Positions 9,300 to 21,862 of a stretch of DNA of 64,000 bases are shown piece by piece. Position numbers and translations under genes: made by a program. The stretch is taken from positions 7,367,584-7,431,583 of the forward strand of contig NC_009142.1 of the NCBI RefSeq assembly GCF_000062885.1. The letters are read 5' to 3'. Below the pieces are notes generated by a model, which was not told where the DNA came from, did not search any database, and worked only from the letters and a program-made list of their open reading frames with translations. How positions within the stretch are numbered: the first letter of the stretch is position 1; each line of letters begins with the position of its first letter. This DNA comes from Saccharopolyspora erythraea NRRL 2338 (lineage in GTDB: Bacteria; Actinomycetota; Actinomycetes; Mycobacteriales; Pseudonocardiaceae).

Positions 9300-10481
9300 T
9301 CAGTTCTGCGGCTTGTCGACGACCTCGATCTGGCCGGACGCGATCGCCGCCTTGTAGGCGTCGGCGACCGGGACCAGGTCCTGGATCTTGCCGCCGGAGG
9401 TGGAGTAGCCGACGCCGTCGATGGCCAGGTCGAACTTCTCGGGCAGCGTGCTCAGGTCGTTGCGCGCGACCGCGGCGACGTAGTCGAACACCGCGAGGTC
9501 GACCCGCTTGAGCATCGACGTGATGATCACGTCCTTGTACTCGGCCACGGTCGGCTGGTTGTACTGGTCGGAGTCGACGCCGATGGCCATCGCGCCCGCC
9601 GAGCTGACCGACGAGAACACGCCCTTACCGGAGGCGCCCGCCGCGTGGTAGATCACGTCGGCCCCGCTCTCGAGCTGGCCCTGGGTGACCTCGGACCCCT
9701 TGTTCGGGTCCTGGAAGCCGCTGCTGTCGCCCGCCGGGGTCAGGTAGTCGCTCTTGATCTCGACGTCCGGCGCGGCGGCCTTGGCGCCCTGCTCGAAGCC
9801 CGCCTGGAACTTCTCGATCAGCGGGGTCTTCACGCCGCCGACGAAGCCGACGGTGCAGTTCTTGGACCGGTGCGCGGCGATGACGCCGACCAGGAACGAA
9901 CCCTGCTCCTCGGCGAAGACCAGCGGCGTGACGTTCGGGATGCCCTGCACGTCCTCGTCGACGATCCCGAACTTCGTGCCGGGGAACTCCGGAGCCACGA
10001 TCTTGACCGCGTCGGCGTAGGCGTAGCCGACGGCGATCACCGGGTTGAAGCCCTCGCGGGCGAGCTGGCGCAGCCGGGTCTGCTTGGCGTCCTCGGGCTC
10101 ACCGGCACCGGCGTCCAGAGACTTGATCTCCGACAGGCCCATCTCGCGCTGGGCGCGCTCCAGGCCGGCGATCGAGGCGTCGTTGAACGAGGCGTCGCCG
10201 CGGCCGCCGATGTCGAAGGCCAGGCCGACCTTCATGTGGGAGGCGTTCGGCGGCGCCTGCTGCTCGGCGGGTGTGGTCGCCGGTGCGGTGGCGGTGGGCG
10301 GCGGGTTGGTCTTGCAGGGCTGACCGCTCGCGTTGTCGCTGCCCCCGCCCCCGGTGTCCTTCGCGCATCCGGCCAGCGCCAGCGCGCCGGAGAGCACCAA
10401 GGCGACCGCAGTGGCGCCGGAACGCCCCCTGGACCGCGACCAGCCTGCACCCGAGCGCCGATGAAGTGGCGTCCGCCGCAT
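9300..10481 (-). CDS. BMP-family nucleoside-binding lipoprotein
   Basis: Substrate-binding lipoprotein of the basic membrane protein/PnrA family. 393 residues from ATG 10481, which has AAAGGGG 7 bases upstream. A basic N-terminus and hydrophobic stretch lead to the lipobox LALAGC, so the protein is anchored outside the membrane. A Pro/Thr-rich linker precedes the binding domain (KVGLAFDIGGRGDASFND, then repeated G-rich strands, and GVDSDQYNQP). It heads the ABC cluster. Confidence 0.93.
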   Translation of the reverse strand: MRRTPLHRRSGAGWSRSRGRSGATAVALVLSGALALAGCAKDTGGGGSDNASGQPCKTNPPPTATAPATTPAEQQAPPNASHMKVGLAFDIGGRGDASFNDASIAGLERAQREMGLSEIKSLDAGAGEPEDAKQTRLRQLAREGFNPVIAVGYAYADAVKIVAPEFPGTKFGIVDEDVQGIPNVTPLVFAEEQGSFLVGVIAAHRSKNCTVGFVGGVKTPLIEKFQAGFEQGAKAAAPDVEIKSDYLTPAGDSSGFQDPNKGSEVTQGQLESGADVIYHAAGASGKGVFSSVSSAGAMAIGVDSDQYNQPTVAEYKDVIITSMLKRVDLAVFDYVAAVARNDLSTLPEKFDLAIDGVGYSTSGGKIQDLVPVADAYKAAIASGQIEVVDKPQN

Positions 10482-11388
10482 GCCGTACCCCTTTCGTGTC
10501 GGTATCGCCGCGTGCCCGCGCCACCACCGGCTGGTCCTGCCGAGGACCGGGCAATGACGGGCTGCCGGGTCAACTCGCCCGGAGGCGTTTCCGGTGAATT
10601 GTTGATCCGGTTGGCAGCGCACGCCATTCGTGGCGTGATCTCCGGAATTTAGGACCGAACCATGCCGCGGCGGGAGCGAACGCAGTCACGAATTGGTTTC
10701 TGCATCGATCAACTCGCGGTGAACGGGGAATTTCGCGACGCCGACGGCCCGCGGAACCACCCGGAACTCTGGGAATAACGCGGAATTCAGGTGTGTAACG
10801 CGCTTTCTGGAACGGCGCAAGTACAGCCGGAAGCACCAACGGCGAGGAGCACGCGGGCAAGACCGGCAAGGGGTCGGCAAGGCCGACGCGAGGGCTACCG
10901 AGCGGGCGGACCGGTACCGGAACGGGTGGGCGCGCAGACCGGCCGGGAGCGCTTACGTGTGCTCCAAGCCACATGGCGGCGCCGCCGCGAGCGGTACCGC
11001 GAGGCACTGCTTCGAACCGAACCGAGCCCCGCACCTGCGACCCGTGCAAGACTGGACCGAACGTGCATTCGACTCGCGGAGGCCGGTTCCGGCACCCGCC
11101 CGTACCGCCCAGCGGTAACCGTGCGTGGTGGCGCGCGTCACCTCGAATGCCGCGAAACTGTCACGGAACGGTTTCTACATCGATCAACCCGACCCGGGCG
11201 TCTGTCTCATCGATCACAGAGTGCACCGGCGAGTAGGCCCCGCGGAGCGGCGAGGTCTAGCATCCGATGGGTCAAGGCCCCAGTTCAGGTGGCCGGTGGC
11301 GGGCGTACACATCGACGACTCGAACCGGTCGCCGGTGTTCCCGAGATTGGGGTCGTCAGTCCACCAGCGACGTTGGAGGCCTTCCACC
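10482..11388. promoter_or_regulatory. Divergent control region, lipoprotein operon / sdh operon
   Basis: About 900 bases without a credible gene. Three copies of the 9-mer CATCGATCA occur at 10703-10711, 11178-11186 and 11208-11216. The first two sit in a longer near-repeat (10686-10716 and 11160-11190, 31 bases with about six differences). Each lies roughly 200 bases from a flanking start codon. This looks like shared regulator binding sites; the identity of the regulator is unknown. Confidence 0.45.
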
Positions 11389-11826
11389 ATGGCCAGCACC
11401 ACCGCCTCCGCGGCGGAGGCCCCCCAACGCGAGGCACTCCCTCGCGCCAAGGGCTCCCTCTACCGCGGCGATCTGGGCATGTGGTCGTGGGTCGCGCACC
11501 GCATCACGGGCGTACTCACCTTCTTCTTCCTGTTCGTACACGTCCTGGACACCGCCCTGGTCCGGGTCTCGCCGAACGCCTACGACACGGTCATCGAGAC
11601 CTACAAGCACCCGGTCATGATCCTGTTCGAGCTGGGTCTGCTGGCCGCGGTGCTGTTCCACGCGTTCAACGGCATTCGAGTCATGCTCGTCGACTTCTGG
11701 TCGAACGGGCCGAAGTACCAGAAGCCCATGCTCTGGACCGTCGTGGTGCTGTGGCTGGTCCTGATGGTGCCCGCCGCGATCAGCCTGCTCGGAAGGGCCG
11801 TCGACATCATGTTCGGGGGGCACTGA
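11389..11826 (+). CDS. sdhC: Succinate dehydrogenase cytochrome b subunit
   Basis: Membrane anchor of complex II carrying haem b and part of the quinone site. 145 residues with three hydrophobic helices; SWVAHRITGVLTFFFLFVH at the first helix provides the conserved Ser, Arg and His, and FHAFNGIR follows in the second. ATG 11389 is chosen because GGAGG lies 9 bases before it, although the frame is open further upstream. It ends one base before sdhD. Confidence 0.95.
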   Translation: MASTTASAAEAPQREALPRAKGSLYRGDLGMWSWVAHRITGVLTFFFLFVHVLDTALVRVSPNAYDTVIETYKHPVMILFELGLLAAVLFHAFNGIRVMLVDFWSNGPKYQKPMLWTVVVLWLVLMVPAAISLLGRAVDIMFGGH

Positions 11827-11827
11827 C

Positions 11828-12247
11828 ATGACCACCACGGAAGCACCGCTGTCGGTCGACAAGCCCCGCTCGCCGTCGCGCCCGGCGGCGCGCCGGAGCA
11901 ACTTCGAGCTCTACAGCTGGCTGTTCATGCGGCTGTCCGGCGTCGTCCTGCTGTTCCTCGTGCTGGGTCACCTGCTGATCATGCTGTTCCTGGACGGCGG
12001 CGTGCACCGGGTCAACTTCGCCTTCGTGGCGGGGCGCTGGTCGTCCCCGTTCTGGCAGTTCTGGGACCTGACGATGCTGTGGCTGGCCGGTCTGCACGGC
12101 GGCAACGGCCTGCGTACCGTCATCAACGACTACTCCCGCAAGGACGGCACCCGCTTCTGGCTGAAGGTGCTGCTGTACGCGTCGGTGCTGCTGACGGTCG
12201 GTCTGGGGAGCTTCGTGCTCTTCACCTTCGACCCGAACATCGGCTGA
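11828..12247 (+). CDS. sdhD: Succinate dehydrogenase membrane anchor subunit
   Basis: 139-residue second anchor with three membrane helices (about residues 35-56, 75-95 and 108-130). The segment LFMRLSGVVLLFLVLGH contains the Arg/Ser and a His typical of the family, and HGGNGLR follows. Starts one base after the sdhC stop and is followed by a 72-base gap to sdhA. Confidence 0.93.
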   Translation: MTTTEAPLSVDKPRSPSRPAARRSNFELYSWLFMRLSGVVLLFLVLGHLLIMLFLDGGVHRVNFAFVAGRWSSPFWQFWDLTMLWLAGLHGGNGLRTVINDYSRKDGTRFWLKVLLYASVLLTVGLGSFVLFTFDPNIG

Positions 12248-12319
12248 CCCCGGCACCCAGCAGCTCCCCGGGGCCCGCCAACGGCACGTGGCCCCGGCAC
12301 CCAGCCCCAGGAGGCGACA

Positions 12320-14106
<1,787 letters not shown>

Positions 14107-14107
<1 letters not shown>

Positions 14108-14889
14108 TGACCGCCACCACCAGCAAGCACGACACGACCGACCTCCCGGAAGACGCCCCGCCGATCCCCGAAGGCGCCACGATGGTGACCGTCCGGATCC
14201 AGCGGTTCAACCCGGAGGTCGACGAGGACCTGCACTGGGAGTCCTACCGGGTGCCGGCGCTGCCGACCGACCGGGTCCTCAACCTGCTGCACTACATCAA
14301 GTGGTACATCGACGGCTCGCTGACGTTCCGCCGGTCCTGCGCACACGGTGTGTGCGGCTCGGACGCGATGCGGATCAACGGGGTCAACCGGCTGGCCTGC
14401 AAGGTGCTGATGAAGGACCTGTTCGCCAAGAGCGGTGAGACCACCCTCAGCGTCGAGCCGATCAAGGGCCTGCCGGTCGAGAAGGACCTGCTGGTCGACA
14501 TGGAGCCGTTCTTCGAGGCCTACCGGGCGGTCAAGCCGTACCTGATCACCTCGGGCAACGAGCCGACCCGCGAGCGGCTGCAGTCGGTCGCCGACCGCGC
14601 GCGCTTCGACGACACCACCAAGTGCATCCTGTGCGCGGCGTGCACCACGTCGTGCCCGGTGTACTGGTCGGAGGGCTCCTACTTCGGCCCGGCGGCGATC
14701 GTCAACGCGCACCGGTTCATCTTCGACAGCCGGGACGAGGCCGCCGAGGAGCGCCTGGACATCCTCAACGACGTCGACGGCGTCTGGCGCTGCCGCACGA
14801 CCTTCAACTGCACGGACGCCTGCCCGCGTGGCATCCAGGTCACCAAGGCGATCCAGGAGGTCAAGCGGGCCCTGATGTTCCGCCGCTGA
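14107..14889 (+). CDS. sdhB: Succinate dehydrogenase iron-sulfur subunit
   Basis: Electron-transfer subunit with three clusters. 260 residues. The [2Fe-2S] ligands lie in SCAHGVCGSDAM and the following Cys; the [4Fe-4S] site is CILCAACTTSCPV; the [3Fe-4S] region is FNCTDACPRG. Start overlaps the sdhA stop by one base. The operon ends with the hairpin at 14908. Confidence 0.97.
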
Positions 14890-14907
14890 CGGCCTGCGAC
14901 ACCCGAC

Positions 14908-14939
14908 CGGCGCCCGCCCCACCACAGGGGCGGGCGCCG
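14908..14939 (+). terminator. sdh operon terminator
   Basis: Perfect 13-bp stem (14908-14920 with 14927-14939) and 6-base loop, 18 bases after the sdhB stop and between convergent genes. Confidence 0.75.
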
Positions 14940-14974
14940 CTTGGCATTCGGGGACAGAGTTCGAAGACAGGCCC

Positions 14975-15202
14975 TCAGCGTCGTGACGCTCGGTAACCAC
15001 GCCACCCCAGCACACCGATAACCGTTCCCAGGACGATCGAGACGACGGCGATCACGACGTGGACGACGAGGTACGAAGTGGGCGAACCGGCCGCCCAGGA
15101 ACGCTCGCTGGTCCAGATGTTGCGGATGAAGTTGGGCCACAGCAGGTACGTCCAGACCCCGAAGGCCAGCAGGAACAGCGACCAACCACGCGAAAGTGTC
15201 AC
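14975..15202 (-). CDS. SCO4848-like small membrane protein
   Basis: 75 residues with two membrane helices (about residues 7-25 and 43-66) and a basic end. The sequence matches my memory of the actinobacterial SCO4848 family, which sits beside a D-Ala-D-Ala carboxypeptidase gene as it does here. No function is known. It is convergent with sdhB and divergent from the carboxypeptidase gene. Confidence 0.75.
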   Translation of the reverse strand: MTLSRGWSLFLLAFGVWTYLLWPNFIRNIWTSERSWAAGSPTSYLVVHVVIAVVSIVLGTVIGVLGWRGYRASRR

Positions 15203-15289
15203 CTCGCCAGTATCGGCGCACGCCTGCGGGCATCACTCCACCGGGGCGTAGCCGACTCCGTCCGACCGCCGCTACGCACCGATATTGGT

Positions 15290-15302
15290 TAGCCTTCAAC
15301 GT
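15290..15302 (+). promoter_or_regulatory. Possible leaderless promoter of the carboxypeptidase gene
   Basis: TAGCCT at 15290-15295 fits an actinobacterial -10 box and lies 7 bases before the in-frame GTG at 15303, with no ribosome site between. That geometry fits a leaderless transcript. The -35 is weak, so this is inference. Confidence 0.35.
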
Positions 15303-16595
15303 GTGCCAGTGAGAGCCCGCTCGGCCAGTCCACCCCGCACGAATCCGACCTCGGCGCTGCGTCTCGCGGCTACCGCGGTCGTGCTCGCTGCGACCGCACT
15401 CGGCCCGACTCCCGCGCTGGCGGCTCCGCAACCTCCGCCGCCCCCACCGCCGTGCTCCAACGAGACGGCTCCGCCGCCCCCCGTCGACACCTCCGAGGTG
15501 CCGCCACCGGGTGTCGCCTCGCCGGAACCGTTGCCGGTGCCGGAGAAGCCCGTCGGCGGCGACCGGCTCGGCGAGTGCGCGGGCCCGGTGCTGCCCGAGG
15601 GAGCCCCGGCACCGCCGCCCGAGGTGAGCGCGGCATCGTGGATCCTCGCCGACGTCACCAGCGGTGAGGTGCTCGCGGCACGCGACTCGCACGCGCGGCA
15701 CCGGCCCGCGTCGGCGATCAAGGTCCTGACCGCGCTGGTGGCCATCCGCGACCTGAACATGTCGGACACGCTGGTGGCGACCCAGGCCGACGCCGACCAG
15801 GAGGGCAGCCGCGTCGGGCTGCACCCCGGCGTCACCTACACCGTCGAGCAGGTGGTGACCGGACTGCTGATGCAGTCGGGCAACGACGCCGCGCACGCGC
15901 TGGCGATGAAGCTCGGCGGCCCCGAGGTGATGACGGCCCGGATGAACGAGCTGGCCCACCACCTCGGCGCGCTCGACACCCGCGCGGCGACGCCGTCCGG
16001 GCTGGACGGGCCGGGCATGAGCAGCTCGGCCTACGACCTGGCCCTGGTCTTCCGCGCCGCCATGCAGCGCCCGGAGTTCGCGCGGGCGATCAACACCCAG
16101 CACACCGTGCTGCCCGGCCCGCCGGGGCAGCCGCTGGAGGTGTGGAGCGACAACGCCGTCCTGCTCAACTACGCCGGCGCTCTGGGCGGCAAGACCGGCT
16201 TCACCGACGACGCCAGGCACACCTTCATCGCCGCCGCCGAGCGCGACGGGCGCCGAATCGTCGCGGTGCTGCTGCGCGGCGAGAACCAGCCTCTCCGGCT
16301 GTCGTCGCAGACCATGCGGCTGCTCGACTACGGCTTCACGCTGCGCGGCCGGGTCGGCGAGCTCGTGGCGGAGGGCGCTCTGGAGCCGACGACCGAGACC
16401 GCGCCGGTCGTCCCGGTGCAGAACGTCGAGCCGCCGCACCGCGACCCGGCGTTCGGCACGGTCGGGGGCCCGCTGACGCTGGCGGCCGCCGCGGCCGTGG
16501 CCTTGCTCGGCGTGGTGGGTGTGCGGCAGCGCCGGGCACGGCGGGCCGCCGCCGCGCGGCGCGAAAGCGCGAAGGTCCCGGCCGACCACCCGTAA
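15303..16595 (+). CDS. D-alanyl-D-alanine carboxypeptidase (PBP5-like)
   Basis: Trims stem peptides of peptidoglycan outside the membrane. 430 residues: signal peptide, Pro-rich linker (about 35-110), then a serine peptidase domain with SAIK (catalytic Ser/Lys), SGN and GKTG motifs in order. A C-terminal hydrophobic helix (about 393-412) followed by a basic tail anchors it to the membrane. GTG 15303 is favoured although the frame opens at 15285, because no ribosome site exists for the longer form. Confidence 0.9.
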   Translation: MPVRARSASPPRTNPTSALRLAATAVVLAATALGPTPALAAPQPPPPPPPCSNETAPPPPVDTSEVPPPGVASPEPLPVPEKPVGGDRLGECAGPVLPEGAPAPPPEVSAASWILADVTSGEVLAARDSHARHRPASAIKVLTALVAIRDLNMSDTLVATQADADQEGSRVGLHPGVTYTVEQVVTGLLMQSGNDAAHALAMKLGGPEVMTARMNELAHHLGALDTRAATPSGLDGPGMSSSAYDLALVFRAAMQRPEFARAINTQHTVLPGPPGQPLEVWSDNAVLLNYAGALGGKTGFTDDARHTFIAAAERDGRRIVAVLLRGENQPLRLSSQTMRLLDYGFTLRGRVGELVAEGALEPTTETAPVVPVQNVEPPHRDPAFGTVGGPLTLAAAAAVALLGVVGVRQRRARRAAAARRESAKVPADHP

Positions 16596-16642
16596 CCCTC
16601 CCTTCCCCTCGCACTGCTGGATTTCGGCGGTGCGCGGTGGTT

Positions 16643-16677
16643 CAATTTGTTAACGACTCCGTATCGTAAACAAATTG
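16643..16677 (+). promoter_or_regulatory. TetR-type operator
   Basis: Inverted repeat with 14-base arms (16643-16656 and 16664-16677; one mismatch) around a 7-base spacer. The left arm starts CAATTTGTTAACGA. It is AT-rich within GC-rich DNA and lies just before the monooxygenase start, as expected for autoregulation by the TetR protein encoded two genes on. Confidence 0.7.
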
Positions 16678-16686
16678 GGGGTTGCG

Positions 16687-18162
16687 ATGACCGAGGTGCT
16701 GATCACCGGGGCCGGCCCGGCCGGTCTGGCGCTCGCGTGCGCGCTGCGGCAGCACGACGTGGCGGTGCGGGTGGTGGACAAGGCTGGCGGACCGGCCACC
16801 ACGTCGCGGGCCAACATCCTGCACGCGCGCGGCGTCGAGGTGCTGAACCGGCTCGGCGCGCTGGGCGACCTGCGCGAACGCGGGCTCAGCGCTCTCCAGC
16901 TGTCCATCCACCTCGAGGGCCGCCAGATCGCGGAGGTCCGCTTTGGCGAGGTCGAGGGCGCCAGGCTCTCGGCGGTGTTCATCTCCCAAGCCGAGATCGA
17001 GGGCGAGCTGCGCCGGCGCCTCGGCGAGCTGGGCGTCGAGGTCGAGTGGGGCTCGGAACTGGTCTCCGCCTCGCAGGACGACACCGGCGTCACCGCGGAG
17101 CTGAGCGGCGGTGAGCAGGTCCGGGCGCAGTGGCTCGTGGGCTGCGACGGCGCGCACAGCGCCGTCCGGCGCTTGGCCGGGATCGGCTTCCCGGGCGCAC
17201 CGCTGGTCGACCAGTGGCTGCTCGCCGACGTGCACGCCGACTGGGACCGCGACCGCAGCGGCTCGGCCGGCTGGTACCACCGGGACGGCCTGCTGTTCGC
17301 GATGCCGATGCGCGAGCCCGGCCGAGACGACCTGTGGCGGATCATGTGCGACGTACCCCGCGCCGACGAGGCGCTAACCGAGCAGCAGATCCTTGACCGC
17401 CTCCGGCGGCTGCTGCCCGAGCGCACCGGGCTCACCGACGTGCGGATCACGGACGCGAAGTGGGCGTCGGCGTTCCGCATCCACCGCCGCCTGGCCGACC
17501 GCTACCGCAGCGGACGCGTGCTCCTCGCCGGCGACGCGGCGCACATCCACAGCCCCTTCGGCGGTCAGGGCATGAACACCGGCGTCGGCGACGCGGAGAA
17601 CCTCGCCTGGAAGCTCGCCCTCGTGGCCCGGGGCATGGCGGGCGAGGCGCTGCTGGACACCTACGAAGCCGAGCGCCGGCCGGTCGCGGCCTACGTGCTG
17701 CGCGGCACCACCGCCAACACCAAGCTCCTGCTCGGCGGGGGCGCCGCGGGCCGGTTCCTGCGCGACCGGGTGCTGACGCCGCTGCTCAACCTGCCCGTGG
17801 TGCAGCGCATGGGCACCGACGCCGCGTCGCAGCTGCGGATCAGCTACCGGCGCGGACCGCTCGCCGCTCCGGTGCGCGGTCCGCGTCCGCGCTCCGGCGA
17901 CCGGGTTCGCGACTTCGAGTGCCTGCGCGCGGATGGCACACGCACTCGGCTGCACACCGAGCTGCGCGGGCGCTGGGCGGTGGTCGGAGACGCGCCCGTC
18001 GCGCGCAAGTGGCTCGGCGACCGGGTGGTCACGTTGACCCCTACCGGGAGCGGCGACACGCTGCTCGTGCGTCCCGACGGTCACCTGGCCTGGCGCGGGA
18101 CCGACCAGGCCGAGCTCGGGCGGTGGCTGGAGAACGCGCTCGAACGCGGGAGGGCCCGATGA
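16687..18162 (+). CDS. FAD-dependent aromatic-type monooxygenase
   Basis: Class A flavin hydroxylase resembling PheA/RdmE/MhpA-type enzymes. 491 residues. FAD fold GAGPAGLALACALRQ at residues 8-22, the DG motif (GCDGAHSAVRR, about residue 155) and the GD motif LLAGDAAHIHSPFGGQG near residue 280. A C-terminal thioredoxin-like extension (about 400-491) is probable. ATG 16687 has a GGGGG run 6 bases upstream. The substrate is unknown; control by the co-transcribed TetR suggests detoxification or a small aromatic ligand. Confidence 0.85.
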   Translation: MTEVLITGAGPAGLALACALRQHDVAVRVVDKAGGPATTSRANILHARGVEVLNRLGALGDLRERGLSALQLSIHLEGRQIAEVRFGEVEGARLSAVFISQAEIEGELRRRLGELGVEVEWGSELVSASQDDTGVTAELSGGEQVRAQWLVGCDGAHSAVRRLAGIGFPGAPLVDQWLLADVHADWDRDRSGSAGWYHRDGLLFAMPMREPGRDDLWRIMCDVPRADEALTEQQILDRLRRLLPERTGLTDVRITDAKWASAFRIHRRLADRYRSGRVLLAGDAAHIHSPFGGQGMNTGVGDAENLAWKLALVARGMAGEALLDTYEAERRPVAAYVLRGTTANTKLLLGGGAAGRFLRDRVLTPLLNLPVVQRMGTDAASQLRISYRRGPLAAPVRGPRPRSGDRVRDFECLRADGTRTRLHTELRGRWAVVGDAPVARKWLGDRVVTLTPTGSGDTLLVRPDGHLAWRGTDQAELGRWLENALERGRAR

Positions 18163-18800
18163 GCCCGCCGCGGGCCGCTGGCAGCGCCGGCGGCGGTTCA
18201 CGCCCGCGCGGCCGGCCGCGTGATCCCGAGGCGGACGCGGCGATCCTGCGGGCCGCGATGGACCTCTTCATCGAGGGCGGGGTCGAAGGCACCAGCATCG
18301 AGCAGGTCGCCAAGCGCGCCGGGGTCGGCAAGCTGACCGTCTACCGCCGCTGGTCCTCGAAGGAAGAGCTGATCGCGCAGGCGATCGAGTCGGTGCGCGG
18401 CGAGGCGCTGGGTTTCGAGGTGCGCGCGGACCTTCCGCTGCGCGAACAGATCGAGGGCGCGCTCCCGGTGTGGGCGCAGGCGCTGTCCTCTCCTCGGGTC
18501 CGCGCGATGATCGCGCGCGTATTCGGCTCCGCCGCTCGCCATCCGTCGCTGATGGCGGCCTACTGGGAGCACCACGTCGTACCGCGCCGGAAAGCGATCC
18601 GGGCGCTGCTGGAGCACGCGAAGGCGACGGGGGTGCTGCCCGAGGACACCGTCGTGGACGTGCTCATCGACATGGTCGTGGGAGCGGTCATGTTCCGGCT
18701 CCTCCAGCCGGAACCCCTCGACGCCGAGGGTGCGCGACGGTACCTGGAGTCCGTCCACCGCCAGGCCGGGCTGCTGCCCGATCGCCCTGCGGGCGGATGA
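18159..18800 (+). CDS. TetR-family repressor
   Basis: 213 residues. A basic N-terminus (RPRGRPRDP) leads into the HTH, with GGVEGTSIEQVAKRAGVGK and LTVYRRWSSKEEL as the recognition region. A TetR_C-like ligand domain follows. The start overlaps the monooxygenase stop (ATGA), and its own stop overlaps the Nudix start, so the three genes are coupled. It probably binds the operator at 16643. Confidence 0.9.
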   Translation: MSPPRAAGSAGGGSRPRGRPRDPEADAAILRAAMDLFIEGGVEGTSIEQVAKRAGVGKLTVYRRWSSKEELIAQAIESVRGEALGFEVRADLPLREQIEGALPVWAQALSSPRVRAMIARVFGSAARHPSLMAAYWEHHVVPRRKAIRALLEHAKATGVLPEDTVVDVLIDMVVGAVMFRLLQPEPLDAEGARRYLESVHRQAGLLPDRPAGG

Positions 18801-19315
18801 CCCGAGCGGACGCTGCGTGGATGATCTGGTCCGTGCGGATTCCCAGAGCGGTCGCGGTGGTCGTCGACGGACCACGGGTGCTGGTCATGAAGCGCTACGT
18901 CAGGCGCGAGTCCCGAGAAGCCTGCCGGAACTGCGAGCACATCGCCTGGTCGCAGCCGTGGTGCCCCGGACACCGCTACGCGATCCTGCCCGGCGGACAC
19001 GTCGAGGAGGGCGAGACCGCCGAAGAGGCGGCCTTGCGGGAGCTGACCGAGGAGACATCGCTCCGGGCCACGACCGGGCGGCTGCTGTGGACCGGCCACC
19101 ACAACGGGCGCCCGGCGTCGTACTTCCTCATGACCGGCGTCGAGGGCGCACCCGTGCTGTCCGGCCCGGAGGCCGCGGCGCACGGCCCCGACAACAGCTA
19201 TGAACTCGTGTGGGCGGGCTCCGAGGAGTTCGACCTGCTGGACCTGTATCCCGCGGAGGTCCGCCAGCCGCTCACCGGCCTGCTGCGCTCCCGTGAGTCT
19301 TCCGGGCTGCCATAG
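18797..19315 (+). CDS. Nudix hydrolase
   Basis: 172 residues. Nudix box at about residues 59-81: G-x5-E with GHVEEGE, then RELTEET (the usual Gly after EE is Thr-Ser). A Cys-rich loop, CRNCEHIAWSQPWCPGH, precedes it and could bind metal. ATG 18797 overlaps the TetR stop; ATG 18821 is an alternative start. Substrate unknown; presence in an oxygenase operon hints at cleansing of oxidised nucleotides or a cofactor (inference). Confidence 0.8.
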   Translation: MTRADAAWMIWSVRIPRAVAVVVDGPRVLVMKRYVRRESREACRNCEHIAWSQPWCPGHRYAILPGGHVEEGETAEEAALRELTEETSLRATTGRLLWTGHHNGRPASYFLMTGVEGAPVLSGPEAAAHGPDNSYELVWAGSEEFDLLDLYPAEVRQPLTGLLRSRESSGLP

Positions 19316-19330
19316 AGCGCCCCGGAAGAC
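19297..19330. terminator. Bidirectional terminator between convergent genes
   Basis: Arms 19297-19306 and 19321-19330 form a perfect 10-bp stem. It overlaps the Nudix stop codon and lies just before the end of the YihY-like gene. Confidence 0.5.
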
Positions 19331-19333
19331 CCG

Positions 19334-20350
19334 TCACCGGCGCCTGCGCCAGGCGAGACCGGCGAGCACGCCGAGGCCGAACAGGCTCGCCGTCGCCGCC
19401 GGACCCGTGCGGCCGCGCGTCTGCACCACGGGCCGGATCACGGCGGGCTCGGGCGGCGACGGCACGGCGCGCTCCTGGTTCTCCGGCGCCGACGCCGTCC
19501 ACGCGGTCACGAACAGGATGAACCGCGAGGTCAGGTAGGAGAACACCAGCAGACCCAGGATCGGCCCGAACGCGGCGGCAGCCGGCGAGCCGGTGACGCT
19601 GTTCAGGTAGAACACCCCGACCTGCTTGAGGATCTCGAAGCCGACGGCCCCGAACAGCGCCCCCCAGACCGCGCTGCGCAGCGACACCGGCTTGCGCGGC
19701 AGCCGCGCCAGGATCCACAGGAACACCAGCCAGCTCGCCGCCAGCGACAGCAGGGTGGCCAGCACCTGCAGCCCGGCCCTGGCGAACGGCGTGTCGTCGA
19801 TGCCGGCCAGCTCCAGCAGCATCCGGCCGACGCCGCCGCCGACGGCGCTGATGCCGAACGAGATGCCCATCGCCAGTCCGAGCCCGATGAGCGAGAGCAG
19901 GTCGGAGACGTACTTCCTCAGCACCGGCTGCTGCTCGGGCTCCTGCGTCCAGAGCGCGGTCAGCGCCTCGCGCAGGTTGGTCATCCAGCTCAGACCGGAG
20001 TACAGCGCCGCGACAAGACCGATGATCCCCACCGCGCCCGCCTGGCCGATCGCCTGGTCGACGACGTTGTTGAGCATCTGGCTCATGGCCGGGTTCGGCA
20101 CCGCGGTGGTGATCGAGTTCCGCAGCTGGGCGAGCAGGTCCGGGTTGCCGCCCAGCACGAAACCGGCGATCGCGAACGCGATCATCAGCAGCGGGACGAG
20201 GGCGAGCACGCTGAAGTAGGTGATCGCCGCCGCGTAGTAGTCGCCGTACTGGCTCTGGTAGCGGTTCGCGGCCCGGATCAGCCGGTCCAGCCATTCGTGC
20301 CGCTGCCGCAGCCGGGCGAGCAGCCCGGGTGCCTTGGTCCGTTCGGCCAC
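19334..20350 (-). CDS. YihY/BrkB-family inner membrane protein
   Basis: 338 residues with six or so membrane helices, including the family signature around residues 38-65 (YYAAAITYFSVLALVPLL). A Pro/Glu-rich linker precedes a final hydrophobic segment with a basic end. GTG 20350 has GGAGGTGG upstream. The family is sometimes mis-called ribonuclease BN; the true role is unknown. As in mycobacteria (YhjD beside trpS), it follows trpS. Confidence 0.88.
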   Translation of the reverse strand: MAERTKAPGLLARLRQRHEWLDRLIRAANRYQSQYGDYYAAAITYFSVLALVPLLMIAFAIAGFVLGGNPDLLAQLRNSITTAVPNPAMSQMLNNVVDQAIGQAGAVGIIGLVAALYSGLSWMTNLREALTALWTQEPEQQPVLRKYVSDLLSLIGLGLAMGISFGISAVGGGVGRMLLELAGIDDTPFARAGLQVLATLLSLAASWLVFLWILARLPRKPVSLRSAVWGALFGAVGFEILKQVGVFYLNSVTGSPAAAAFGPILGLLVFSYLTSRFILFVTAWTASAPENQERAVPSPPEPAVIRPVVQTRGRTGPAATASLFGLGVLAGLAWRRRR

Positions 20351-20442
20351 GGATCCACCTCCACCGGCACGTCCGACGCGGGCTTGGTCCTCGTGGCGCA
20401 GTGACCGTGCCCCGAACGGAAGGCTACCGGCGGTTGATCAGT

Positions 20443-21862
<1,420 letters not shown>

